Shown here piece after piece: positions 9,229-17,143 of a DNA stretch of 64,000 nt (the stretch's first letter is position 1; every line of letters starts with the position of its first letter). The stretch is from an uncultured Pseudomonadales bacterium. GTDB lineage: Bacteria; Pseudomonadota; Gammaproteobacteria; Pseudomonadales; Cellvibrionaceae. The DNA is taken from contig CANKXO010000003.1 in assembly GCA_947487765.1 (NCBI GenBank), positions 310,001-374,000 on the forward strand, written 5' to 3'. The position numbers and the translations under genes were made by a program. The notes under the pieces are model-generated. The model did not search any database. It had not been told where the DNA came from and worked only from the letters and a program-made list of their open reading frames with translations.

Positions 9229-9756
9229 TTATAGAGTAGATAAACACACTGCAGTTGAAATAATTCTTTGATTCCAGACAAAATCAACAGGAACAAGCGC
9301 TAACTCTTTGGAAAAAGACCCCCATAGTTCATCGTAGGTTCTATCAAAAACAGGGTGCTTTTGATCAGGAAATAAATCGGTTAAGGGACGAAGCACATAG
9401 GCACATTCGGTAATATCATTATGAGGAATAACAGCCTCCTCATAGCCACCAACCCATTCTCCGTACAGTAATATATCTATATCCAAACTGACAATATCAG
9501 CATTTCGCTTCCTGCCTCGCTGATCTTCTATATCCTTCAATACAGATTTAATTTTGTTGAGGGCCAACTCTGTTTGAAAAGCCACAACTAAATTATAATA
9601 AAATAAGCCCTCTGTTGAACAAGAACCTTTGGCCATGCTTTTATAAACTGGGGAGATGTAAAGCTCGCCAAATTGAGCAAACAAGCTATCCAATGCTGCA
9701 CTAATATTCTCTTCGCGCTTGATATTACTGCCTATACTGACAACAACCTGAACCAT
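9229..9756 (-). CDS. folK: 2-amino-4-hydroxy-6-hydroxymethyldihydropteridine pyrophosphokinase FolK
   Basis: Transfers pyrophosphate from ATP to 6-hydroxymethyl-7,8-dihydropterin in folate synthesis. Recognised by the N-terminal VVVSIGSNIKREENI, YNLVVAFQTEL, the signature RGRKRNADIVSLDIDILLYG (metal-binding D-x-D) and IPHNDITECAYVLRPLTDL. Length 175 aa is in the usual range. It lies 21 bases after folB on the same strand; tsaD-folB-folK form one transcription unit. Confidence 0.95.
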   Translation of the reverse strand: MVQVVVSIGSNIKREENISAALDSLFAQFGELYISPVYKSMAKGSCSTEGLFYYNLVVAFQTELALNKIKSVLKDIEDQRGRKRNADIVSLDIDILLYGEWVGGYEEAVIPHNDITECAYVLRPLTDLFPDQKHPVFDRTYDELWGSFSKELALVPVDFVWNQRIISTAVCLSTL

Positions 9757-9777
9757 TTATCTTTCTCAGAACTGACC

Positions 9778-10128
9778 TTATTTAGATCTTTCAATTTCAA
9801 CACCAACGCTGTTAGCCATTGGTATTACATCTGTTTTGCTCACAGAGACTTTCACCCAAGAAACATCAAAATTGTTCAGGATTAATGCCGCGATGCGCTC
9901 AACAAATGTTTCAAGCAGTTTAAATTGCCCTTCATCAGCCAATGCAGCAACACGATCACACACTTCTGCATAGTTAACAACATATTGAAAGTCATCTGTC
10001 TCGGCAGCTTTCGTTATATCGACTTGCATTTCTAAATCAACGAATAAACGTTGCTTTACTTGCCGTTCCCAAGGAAACAACCCAATAATTGTTTCCAATT
10101 TCAATTGGCGGACAGTGACTTTATCCAT
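9778..10128 (-). CDS. folB: Dihydroneopterin aldolase FolB
   Basis: Cleaves or epimerises dihydroneopterin in folate synthesis. The start is ATG at 10128, preceded on the minus strand by GGAGAAAATA (a good Shine-Dalgarno), rather than an upstream in-frame ATG that would lie deep in tsaD. The 116-residue product begins [20 protein letters not shown] and contains the FolB patterns [39 protein letters not shown] and [10 protein letters not shown]. The start overlaps the last 8 bases of tsaD, so the genes are coupled. Confidence 0.95.
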   Translation of the reverse strand: MDKVTVRQLKLETIIGLFPWERQVKQRLFVDLEMQVDITKAAETDDFQYVVNYAEVCDRVAALADEGQFKLLETFVERIAALILNNFDVSWVKVSVSKTDVIPMANSVGVEIERSK

Positions 10129-11197
10129 TATTTTCTCCAGACTTATTATCATTATAAGAAAGCGAAGAAAGTTCATTTAAGGGCCAACGCGCCTTAACCT
10201 TTACACCCAGATCCTCAACCTGATTTGCCAACAAACGTTGACAGCCCGCATAAGCGATCATGGCACCGTTATCAGTACAGAACTCATGACGTGCATAAAA
10301 TACAGATGAATTAATTTTATGTAGAGCGGATTCGAGTCGTTCTCGTAATCGCTGATTCGCAGAAACCCCACCAGCAATAACCAAACGTGATAAACCTTCT
10401 TGCTCCAAAGCACGACGACATTTAATCACCAGAGTATCTACAACGGCTTCCTGGAAAGCATGGGCGATATCAGCACAAGTTTGTTCATCGGGTAAACCTG
10501 ATTGTTCAGTATTTTTTTGCGCTTGATCTGCAACCGTGTTTAACGTGAAGGTTTTCAAACCACTAAAGCTAAAATCCAAACCAGGTCTGTCGACCATAGG
10601 GCGCGGGAAGGTAAACCGCCCCGCAACACCTTTTAATGCATAACGAGCAATCTGTGGCCCACCAGGATAATCAAGATCCAGCATTTTAGCGGCCTTATCA
10701 AAAGCTTCGCCTGCGGCATCATCAAGAGATTCTCCCAACAGTGCATATTGGCCAATGGCGTCGACACGCACTAGCTGCGTATGACCTCCCGACACCAATA
10801 GAGCAATAAATGGGAATTGTGGTGGATTCTCTTCTAACATTGGCGCCAATAAATGCCCTTCCATATGATGAACACCAATAGCTGGCACCCCTAAACTAAA
10901 CGCTAACGCTCTACCAGCACAAGCTCCCACCATCAAAGCACCCACTAATCCAGGACCATTAGTAAAGGCAACACCATCAATATCTGACTTTTGTAATTGA
11001 CAGTCATCGAGCAGCACATTAATCAAGGGCAATAACTTACGTACATGGTCTCGAGAGGCTAGTTCCGGTACCACGCCACCATACTCTCCATGCAAATCCA
11101 CCTGACTATAGAGCTCATGCCCTAACAGTCCGTGCTCACTATCATAAAGTGCCACCCCAGTTTCGTCACAAGAGGTTTCTATACCCAATATGCGCAT
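10121..11197 (-). CDS. tsaD: tRNA N6-adenosine threonylcarbamoyltransferase TsaD
   Basis: Catalytic subunit for t6A37 modification of ANN-decoding tRNAs. Start chosen at the ATG giving [19 protein letters not shown]; 5 residues upstream there is another possible ATG (11212). Kae1/TsaD signatures: [12 protein letters not shown], the metal-binding [48 protein letters not shown] and [14 protein letters not shown], plus [13 protein letters not shown]. Divergent from rpsU with about 250 bases between, the standard arrangement in gammaproteobacteria. Confidence 0.96.
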   Translation of the reverse strand: MRILGIETSCDETGVALYDSEHGLLGHELYSQVDLHGEYGGVVPELASRDHVRKLLPLINVLLDDCQLQKSDIDGVAFTNGPGLVGALMVGACAGRALAFSLGVPAIGVHHMEGHLLAPMLEENPPQFPFIALLVSGGHTQLVRVDAIGQYALLGESLDDAAGEAFDKAAKMLDLDYPGGPQIARYALKGVAGRFTFPRPMVDRPGLDFSFSGLKTFTLNTVADQAQKNTEQSGLPDEQTCADIAHAFQEAVVDTLVIKCRRALEQEGLSRLVIAGGVSANQRLRERLESALHKINSSVFYARHEFCTDNGAMIAYAGCQRLLANQVEDLGVKVKARWPLNELSSLSYNDNKSGENNG

Positions 11198-11323
11198 CGC
11201 TATCTCAGCCAAATAATCGTGTGTAAGGTGGGCGCATCATACCAGAAGCACTACCAAAGACTTAAAAAGTCATCACTTCGTCAGTGTAATTCGAATAAAA
11301 GCACAAAGCACTGCCTAAACTGC

Positions 11324-11352
11324 TTGTAGTGATTGATTGTAGTGTGTAAAAT
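11324..11352 (+). promoter_or_regulatory. Candidate sigma-70 promoter for rpsU
   Basis: TTGTAG (11324-11329) and TAAAAT (11347-11352) are separated by exactly 17 bases, a good match to a sigma-70 promoter, about 90 bases before the rpsU start. Identified by eye; no transcription start is known. Confidence 0.5.
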
Positions 11353-11444
11353 CTGCGCCCCTTGAAGTAGCCTCTTTAGGTATTCCATCGCTGATGTATA
11401 TACTTATCTGATGCTTACACTGTCAATTACATACAGGAAGATCC

Positions 11445-11660
11445 ATGCCTTTTGTTAAACTGAAAGAAAACGAGCCATTTGATATCGCTCTGCGCCGTTT
11501 TAAGCGCTCTTGTGAGAAAGCTGGCGTATTGTCTGAAATTCGCCGCCGCGAGCACTACGAGAAGCCAACAACTGTTCGCAAACGCAAAGCTGCTGCTGCT
11601 GTTAAGCGTCACGCCAAAAAAGTACAACGCGAATCACGCAAGTTTCATCGTTTATACTAA
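11445..11660 (+). CDS. rpsU: 30S ribosomal protein bS21
   Basis: A 71-residue basic protein identical in layout to bS21: [22 protein letters not shown] at the start (shown here only in part: [17 protein letters not shown]), then [15 protein letters not shown] and a Lys/Arg/Ala-rich tail ending in HRLY. It is a late 30S component that assists base pairing between the Shine-Dalgarno and 16S rRNA. A strong AGGAAG lies 7 bases before the ATG. First gene of the macromolecular-synthesis block, divergent from tsaD. Confidence 0.98.
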   Translation: MPFVKLKENEPFDIALRRFKRSCEKAGVLSEIRRREHYEKPTTVRKRKAAAAVKRHAKKVQRESRKFHRLY

Positions 11661-11733
11661 GCTAAAGCCTGGATTTCGGGGAAGCTCAAGCCTTTCCCGG
11701 TAATCGATCGAAACTTTTAGCGGAAAATAAAAG

Positions 11734-12183
11734 ATGAACTCTGAACTTCAAAGCACCATTCATAACGAGATGAAACTGGCCATGAAAGCCAGAGACAAGC
11801 CTCGACTAGGTGTTATACGCTTAATTCAGTCTGAATTTAAGCGCATAGAAGTTGATGAGCGCATAGAGCTTGATGATGCACGCGTACTGGCCGTTCTAGA
11901 TAAAATGGTCAAACAGCGTCGCGATTCAGCAAAACAGTATGAAGATGCTGGTCGCCAAGAATTGGCAGAACAAGAACTCTTCGAAATCAGCATCATTGCT
12001 GAATTCCTCCCCCAACCGCTCTCCGATGAAGAAATAAGTGCATTAATTGACGATGCAGTATCTTCAACTGGTGCCAGCGGTATGCAAGGCATGGGGCAAG
12101 TTATGGGTATTCTTAAGCCCAAGCTCCAAGGACGCGCTGATATGGGTAAAGTTAGCGGGCTTGTTAAAGCTAAACTTACATAG
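11734..12183 (+). CDS. yqeY: GatB/YqeY domain protein
   Basis: A 149-residue protein consisting of one YqeY domain: ELQSTIHNEMKLAMKARDK, LGVIRLIQSEFKRIEVDER, MVKQRRDSAKQYEDAGR, EQELFEISIIAEFLPQPLS and a glycine-rich tail MGQVMGILKPKLQGRADMG. The domain resembles the tRNA-binding tail of GatB amidotransferase, but its function alone is unknown; it may touch tRNA. It follows rpsU by 73 bases and in many gammaproteobacteria directly precedes dnaG; here the next gene downstream is unrelated. Confidence 0.93.
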   Translation: MNSELQSTIHNEMKLAMKARDKPRLGVIRLIQSEFKRIEVDERIELDDARVLAVLDKMVKQRRDSAKQYEDAGRQELAEQELFEISIIAEFLPQPLSDEEISALIDDAVSSTGASGMQGMGQVMGILKPKLQGRADMGKVSGLVKAKLT

Positions 12184-12339
12184 CATATTGCCCATACTAC
12201 ACACCTAAGTGCAATAGCCACCAATACATATTGTGACCAAAGAAAAGGTAGCAGTTTTTATTGTGACTTTGGATCACACCAATACAGCTCCACCCTTCGC
12301 TCTGATTAGCTCTCCTCAATATTAAAAGCCAATAAAAAT

Positions 12340-13029
12340 ATGTATACAGAACTAAGTTTCAAGGAAATCATAAGTACTATATCGAAGCTTGAGCACAGAA
12401 TTAAAGAACGATTACCTAATTCTGACATAGTCAATGTTTGCAATGAGCTCTACAACATAGCGGACAACACACAACATCAAATTGCTACACTATCAAAACC
12501 TAATCAATGGGTTAGGATTAGTGTTACAGCAATAGTTATTATTTTTATTGCTGTATTATTTTATACAATAAGCCTCTTCGAGTGGGAATACAGCAAGCCA
12601 AACCTTGCAGAAATTATTCAAATCACGGAAGCACTGATTAACGATATTTTATTAGTTGGCGCGGCACTTTTTTTTCTTGTCACTCTAGAACTTCGCCTAA
12701 AAAGAAAGTCTGCACTGAAAGCTTTGCACAAATTGAGATCTATTGCGCATATTGTCGATATGCATCAGCTAACAAAAGATCCATCAATGCTGAACTCCAA
12801 CCAAAAGCAAACAAAGAACTCACCAGCACGAGACATGACTGAATTCGAGCTGCAACGTTATTTAGATTATTGCTCTGAAATGTTTTCATTAATCGGAAAA
12901 ATAGCAGCATTGTTTTCCGAAAAACTGCCAGAGCCGGAGATTGTATCTGCTGCAAATGATATTGAAAGTTTATGCACAGGACTCAGCCGAAAAGTATGGC
13001 AAAAAATGTTTTTTCTGAAGCGAAAGTAG
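12340..13029 (+). CDS. Conserved two-helix membrane protein of unknown function
   Basis: A 229-residue protein with a coiled, charged N-terminus, two membrane helices (about residues 58-80 and 103-119) and a cytoplasmic-type C-terminal half beginning KALHKLRSIAHIVDMHQLTK, which looks like the conserved core of the family. I do not recognise a named function. It is the first gene of the accessory stretch between yqeY and dnaG. It starts 156 bases after yqeY with no strong ribosome-binding site visible (only AAAGCC/AAT-rich sequence ahead of the ATG). Confidence 0.7.
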   Translation: MYTELSFKEIISTISKLEHRIKERLPNSDIVNVCNELYNIADNTQHQIATLSKPNQWVRISVTAIVIIFIAVLFYTISLFEWEYSKPNLAEIIQITEALINDILLVGAALFFLVTLELRLKRKSALKALHKLRSIAHIVDMHQLTKDPSMLNSNQKQTKNSPARDMTEFELQRYLDYCSEMFSLIGKIAALFSEKLPEPEIVSAANDIESLCTGLSRKVWQKMFFLKRK

Positions 13030-13101
13030 AGTGTCAACCAAAGACAACTATATTTACTAACTTAGATTAATAACACCCTGCACTGCTGATAATAATAGAT
13101 T

Positions 13102-13144
13102 TCTTAATAAAAAAACAAATAAGCCCATCCAAAAGACGGGCTTA
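13102..13144 (-). terminator. Intrinsic terminator after the SGNH-like lipoprotein gene
   Basis: Inverted repeat TAAGCCC (13120-13126) / GGGCTTA (13138-13144) with an 11-base loop. On the minus strand the stem is followed by a T-rich run (the A run at 13102-13119 on the plus strand), so it terminates the gene whose stop is at 13177. Confidence 0.75.
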
Positions 13145-13176
13145 CTCATTAATAGACTACAAACCAAAAATACAAC

Positions 13177-14841
13177 TTAAGGCCATACTCGGATGCCACT
13201 TGCATCATAGTCGTTAAGGCGCTGCCACACATAGTCGTTTAATGCAGCAAAATCATCAGCAATTAATCGGCTTATCGATGCGGGTGCACGATAAGTATCA
13301 GGAGGCTGCTGCCTATATGTTGCCTGGAATGTCACTAAGCCTGCCAAGAAATACAAATCGTCATACCCATGAGGCGCACTATCCTCATAAAGGTCTGAGA
13401 CAGCAAGCCTTGATGCCTGTAGTGCTGGGTTAGTCAATATATCGGCAATAATAGGTCCAACAGGAATCATATAAATATCCGCAGCAGGCCTTGCCGCTAC
13501 GACTAAATTGTAATAATCAATAAACCACTGATGGTAAGAGCCTCTAGCTATATTGTAGTAATTTTGCAGCATTTGCGGACTTGGCGGGAACGGGTCTCCC
13601 AACTCAGGCCAGTGCTCATAAATATAAACTGGGACACCAGGCTGACTCACAGCCAAATAATCCAATACACCTAACAGATTAGCGGTTTGATTCGCAGGCG
13701 CATCGTACTGAACATAATTCAAAGGCATGTAAATAATATTATTTAGCGATTGTGCCTGAAACGGAGAACCAGCAAGCCAACTTTGAGCCACCGTAGAGTA
13801 TCCCGTCTGTGGCTCAGTCGCTGACGGAAGCGTATTCGCTGTTATATCAAAGTGACCGTTAGTTTCGTAAGCAACCCCAGTTGCGGATGCAAAATCATTA
13901 ATCCACAACGGTGTTGCCGCAAGCGTATTCACATTGTGCTGCCATAAAGAATGGTGGAAAGCATATTGTTCGATAGAGCTGACTGGCGCAGGTCCGCCAC
14001 CAACGACGATTGGTGCTACAGCAACATTTAGGGTCGCATTTGCAGTATTACCTGCAGCATCACTAGCGGAGTAATTAACTGTGTAACTACCTGCAGTTGC
14101 CATATCAACATCATTGGTCTGATTGACAATAAGATCACCATCAATATTATCAATAGCAGTTGCTACTGGCGGTGTGAATGAATCACCAACGCTCAAATTA
14201 ATTCTGCTGCCATCAGTGTAATTACCAGCATCAATAGTAATAATTGGCGCTTCGGTATCAGCTACAGCCTCAATAGTGGTTACTGTCCACTGGCCTATCA
14301 CACCACCAATATTCAACAAAATATCCACATTTTCAGCATTATTAGAACTGCTTGTAACCATCAACTGCACTGTATTTCCATTCTCGACTTCACCAGTACT
14401 AGCAGTATAAGCGCCACCATTAATGGCATATTGCCCACCAGAAACACTAATAGAAGTTGAAGCGTTAATACCCCTCACAGAAATTATATTCGATTCAATA
14501 ACAACATCTAACTCAACATCACCCTGATTATTAAAACTGAAATTATCAGGGGTAGTATCGATTTCTGTTTCAGGAGGCTCTACCTCAGGGGGAGTCGTCT
14601 CTGGGGGTTCAGCTTCAGGCGGTTCAGCCTCAGGAGGGGTTGTCTCTGGCGGCTCAGTTTCCGGTGGTAACGTATCTGGGTTTTCGCCACTTTGGCTGCC
14701 ACCGCCACTAGTTTCCCCGCCATCAGAGCTGGTGTTAGCGCTGCTATTACTACTGTCAGAATCATCTCCACAAGCTACCAGCACAGAAGCACTGATAATT
14801 AATATTGCTAGCAAGCGGAAACTTTTAGAAAAGAACAGCAT
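13177..14841 (-). CDS. Ig-like, SGNH-hydrolase-like outer-membrane lipoprotein
   Basis: A 554-residue lipoprotein: signal peptide with lipobox LVAC (Cys24), a Ser/Gly-rich tether, a Pro-Glu-Thr repeat linker (about residues 58-96), a beta-rich segment, a DUF5011/HYR-type bacterial Ig-like domain (EAPIITIDAG ... VNYSASDAAGNTANATL), then a C-terminal region of about 260 residues. That region begins YAFHHSLWQH and ends with IYMIPVGPIIADIL and EDSAPHGYDDLYFLAG, which looks like an SGNH-type esterase with Ser in HHSL and Asp/His in DSAPH. The lipobox and Ig domain are clear; the hydrolase assignment is inference. Surface polysaccharide or ester cleavage is possible. Monocistronic, with its own terminator. 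Confidence 0.75.
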   Translation of the reverse strand: MLFFSKSFRLLAILIISASVLVACGDDSDSSNSSANTSSDGGETSGGGSQSGENPDTLPPETEPPETTPPEAEPPEAEPPETTPPEVEPPETEIDTTPDNFSFNNQGDVELDVVIESNIISVRGINASTSISVSGGQYAINGGAYTASTGEVENGNTVQLMVTSSSNNAENVDILLNIGGVIGQWTVTTIEAVADTEAPIITIDAGNYTDGSRINLSVGDSFTPPVATAIDNIDGDLIVNQTNDVDMATAGSYTVNYSASDAAGNTANATLNVAVAPIVVGGGPAPVSSIEQYAFHHSLWQHNVNTLAATPLWINDFASATGVAYETNGHFDITANTLPSATEPQTGYSTVAQSWLAGSPFQAQSLNNIIYMPLNYVQYDAPANQTANLLGVLDYLAVSQPGVPVYIYEHWPELGDPFPPSPQMLQNYYNIARGSYHQWFIDYYNLVVAARPAADIYMIPVGPIIADILTNPALQASRLAVSDLYEDSAPHGYDDLYFLAGLVTFQATYRQQPPDTYRAPASISRLIADDFAALNDYVWQRLNDYDASGIRVWP

Positions 14842-15350
14842 TGGTTTGGACTCCCACTGAGACCAATCATTTTCACTTTAACCCTGTAGAAATAACTGAT
14901 AACAAATAAATATAGACTTCAATCATTGAAGAGAGCACTTTGGGTTAGAAAATTAACCTGTGCCGTATTTGAGGTAATTAAAATAAGGAGCTTTGACTCA
15001 GCAAAAACACATTAACAACTTTATGTTTACCGACATATGGTTCAATTAAAGTGCTACTAGCCAATAGGATCAAGCACGACCGATTCTCAATGTGAACTGG
15101 TTTCAATATTTCACACCATGACGTTCAATATATTTCGAATAGTTCACATTAAACCCCAGACATTGAAGTACAGCTAAATAACAAAAGGAAATTAACCCAG
15201 AACCAAATATAACTTTTTAATTTCTTTCGCCATTGAAAAAATCGACATCGAAATATTTAAATAGGCGTCACATAAGCTTAATTTAAAATTAATCAAGAGT
15301 TAATACTCATCTGCCAAGGTAGTTAAAAAATTAACTACTAGGTGGTAATA
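14842..15350. other. Long divergent intergenic region between the lipoprotein and phoD genes
   Basis: About 509 bases without a gene between divergent genes. Two structures stand out: a 10-base perfect inverted pair AATGTGAACT (15089-15098) / AGTTCACATT (15141-15150), and GTAGTTAA-AAAA-TTAACTAC (15319-15338) directly before the phoD Shine-Dalgarno. I looked for tandem Pho-box units ahead of phoD and saw none that was convincing. Confidence 0.6.
15319..15338. promoter_or_regulatory. Perfect 8-bp inverted repeat abutting the phoD ribosome-binding site
   Basis: GTAGTTAA (15319-15326) and TTAACTAC (15331-15338) with an AAAA spacer. It ends two bases before AGGTGG (15340-15345), the Shine-Dalgarno of phoD. 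It could be an operator for a dimeric regulator or an RNA hairpin that modulates translation. Confidence 0.45.
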
Positions 15351-17093
15351 ATGGGTAAGTTCTCTCGTCGTGACTTTTTGCGCGCATCAGCTATAGGCAT
15401 CGCATTTGCCCCAGCTGTCGCCTCGGCTCAATACGATAGTTTTTTTCCTTTTGATAGCGAAAAAGACTCTTTTAACAACAAGCACTTAGGCGCATTCTGG
15501 CAAGGCGTTGCCAGTGGAGACCCACTGACAGACGCTGTTATTTTATGGACCCGAGTTACGCCTTTAAGTGAAGGCGAACAGGAAGTTAAAGTCGGCTGGG
15601 AAGTTGCGACAGATTCTGAGTTTTATAATGTCATTAGAAGAAGCCACAGTATCGTTAACAACGAAACTGATTACACAATCAAAGTTGATGTCAAAAATCT
15701 TGATCCAGATACGACATACTATTATCGCTTTATTACCGACAGCAATAAATCAACGATTGGCGTCACTAAGACCCTGCCTGAATACACATCCAAAGTAAAA
15801 TTAGCGGTCCTATCCTGTTCTAACTATCCCGCTGGATATTTTAACGTCTATTTAGAAGCCGCAAGACAACAGGGTGAGCTAGATGCCGTTATACATCTGG
15901 GCGACTATATTTATGAATATGGACAAGGGGGATACGCAACACAAGATGCCGATGCCATTGGTCGCAGCTTTTTATCCGACAATGACACAGAAATAGTGAC
16001 CCTCAAAGATTATCGTCGCCGTTACGAGCAATATCGCAGCGATATAGACCTACAAATATTACATGCGAGTGCACCGTGGATTTGTGTATGGGATGACCAC
16101 GAAGTTACCAATGATACTTGGCGCGAAGGTGCCGAGAATCACAACGAAGGCGAAGGTGATTTTTTTGAGCGTAAAGCACAAGCACTGAAAGCCTATTTTG
16201 AATGGATGCCTATTCGTCCTGTTGCTGAAGGCGATAATGAGATTATTTATCGTCAATTTAAATTCGGCAACCTCGTTAATTTAATGATGCTCGACACACG
16301 GGTTATCGCTCGCGACCAGCAATTAAGCTACACCAACTATATCAGTGCTGATGGCAGCTTTAATCAAGCTCAGTTTACTGCCGATATTTCAGATCCAAAT
16401 CGAACACTCTTAGGTTTTGAGCAACTGAATTGGCTACAAAACACAATGGCATCGTCCACCGCCACTTGGCAGGTGTTAGGCCAGCAAGTCTTAATGGGGC
16501 GCATGAACCTACCCGCCGAACTACTCCTTAATTTAAGACCTGGCGCAGATGTGTTAACCCTATTCTCTGAACTAGCCACAATTAAAGCAAGAATACTGGC
16601 TGGCGACCCGACTATCACACCTCAGGAAGAAGCTAGAGTTAACACCGCATTACCTTATAACCTTGACGCATGGGATGGCTACTTTATTGAAAGAGAGCGC
16701 GTATTAGGCACAGCGAAAAGTTTTAATAAAAACCTTGTTGTATTGGCAGGCGATACTCACAACGCCTGGGCAAACAACCTGACGGACCTTCAAGGCGAAG
16801 CCGTTGGTGTAGAGTTCGCAACGGCCTCAGTAACGTCTCCAGGCTTAGAAGATTTTCTTTCACTACCGCAAGAAGCTTGGCCCGCAACTGAACACGCATT
16901 CGAATTACTAATTGATAACTTGAAATACCATAATGTCGGTGACCGAGGTTATCTACTCGTTACATTTACGGAAGAGAAGACGGAAGCTGAATGGGTTTAT
17001 GTTGATAACATTCTCTCTAATTCTTTTAGCCTGAGAGATGATCGCAATAAATTGATTAACGTTAAGGCTAACGAAAACAAACTCGATATATAA
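15351..17093 (+). CDS. phoD: PhoD-type alkaline phosphatase/phosphodiesterase, Tat-exported
   Basis: Secreted calcium/iron phosphoesterase that releases phosphate from organic esters. Start is ATG 15351 (MGKFSRRDFLRA), 5 bases after AGGTGG; the GTG at 15342 lies inside that ribosome-binding site. The N-terminus is a twin-arginine signal with ASA cleavage. Then come the PhoD N-domain (FWQGVASGDPLTDAVILWTR) and the metallophosphatase core: LSCSNYPAGYFNVY, HLGDYIYEYG, WDDHEVTNDTW, LMMLDTR and LAGDTHNAWANNL. About 580 residues, as usual. Convergent with the ABC exporter gene. Tat export matches cytoplasmic metal loading. Confidence 0.92.
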   Translation: MGKFSRRDFLRASAIGIAFAPAVASAQYDSFFPFDSEKDSFNNKHLGAFWQGVASGDPLTDAVILWTRVTPLSEGEQEVKVGWEVATDSEFYNVIRRSHSIVNNETDYTIKVDVKNLDPDTTYYYRFITDSNKSTIGVTKTLPEYTSKVKLAVLSCSNYPAGYFNVYLEAARQQGELDAVIHLGDYIYEYGQGGYATQDADAIGRSFLSDNDTEIVTLKDYRRRYEQYRSDIDLQILHASAPWICVWDDHEVTNDTWREGAENHNEGEGDFFERKAQALKAYFEWMPIRPVAEGDNEIIYRQFKFGNLVNLMMLDTRVIARDQQLSYTNYISADGSFNQAQFTADISDPNRTLLGFEQLNWLQNTMASSTATWQVLGQQVLMGRMNLPAELLLNLRPGADVLTLFSELATIKARILAGDPTITPQEEARVNTALPYNLDAWDGYFIERERVLGTAKSFNKNLVVLAGDTHNAWANNLTDLQGEAVGVEFATASVTSPGLEDFLSLPQEAWPATEHAFELLIDNLKYHNVGDRGYLLVTFTEEKTEAEWVYVDNILSNSFSLRDDRNKLINVKANENKLDI

Positions 17094-17102
17094 ATCAACG
17101 TA

Positions 17103-17131
17103 ATGGCTCATTGCACGTAGTAGTGAGCCAT
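17103..17131. terminator. Hairpin between convergent phoD and ABC exporter genes
   Basis: ATGGCTCA (17103-17110) and TGAGCCAT (17124-17131) form an 8-bp perfect stem with a 13-base loop, midway between two convergent stop codons. The sequence after it on the plus strand is AT-rich but lacks a pure T run, so it is a probable, not certain, bidirectional terminator. Confidence 0.55.
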
Positions 17132-17143
17132 ATAAATATTTAG

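Noticed and set aside
14545-14668. Pro-Glu-Thr repeat tract in the lipoprotein gene, considered as a DNA repeat
   Set aside because: Best explained as a flexible protein stalk; the repeated bases follow the coding frame.
14842-15350. Pho box ahead of phoD
   Set aside because: No pair of CTGTCAT-like units at 11-base spacing could be found.
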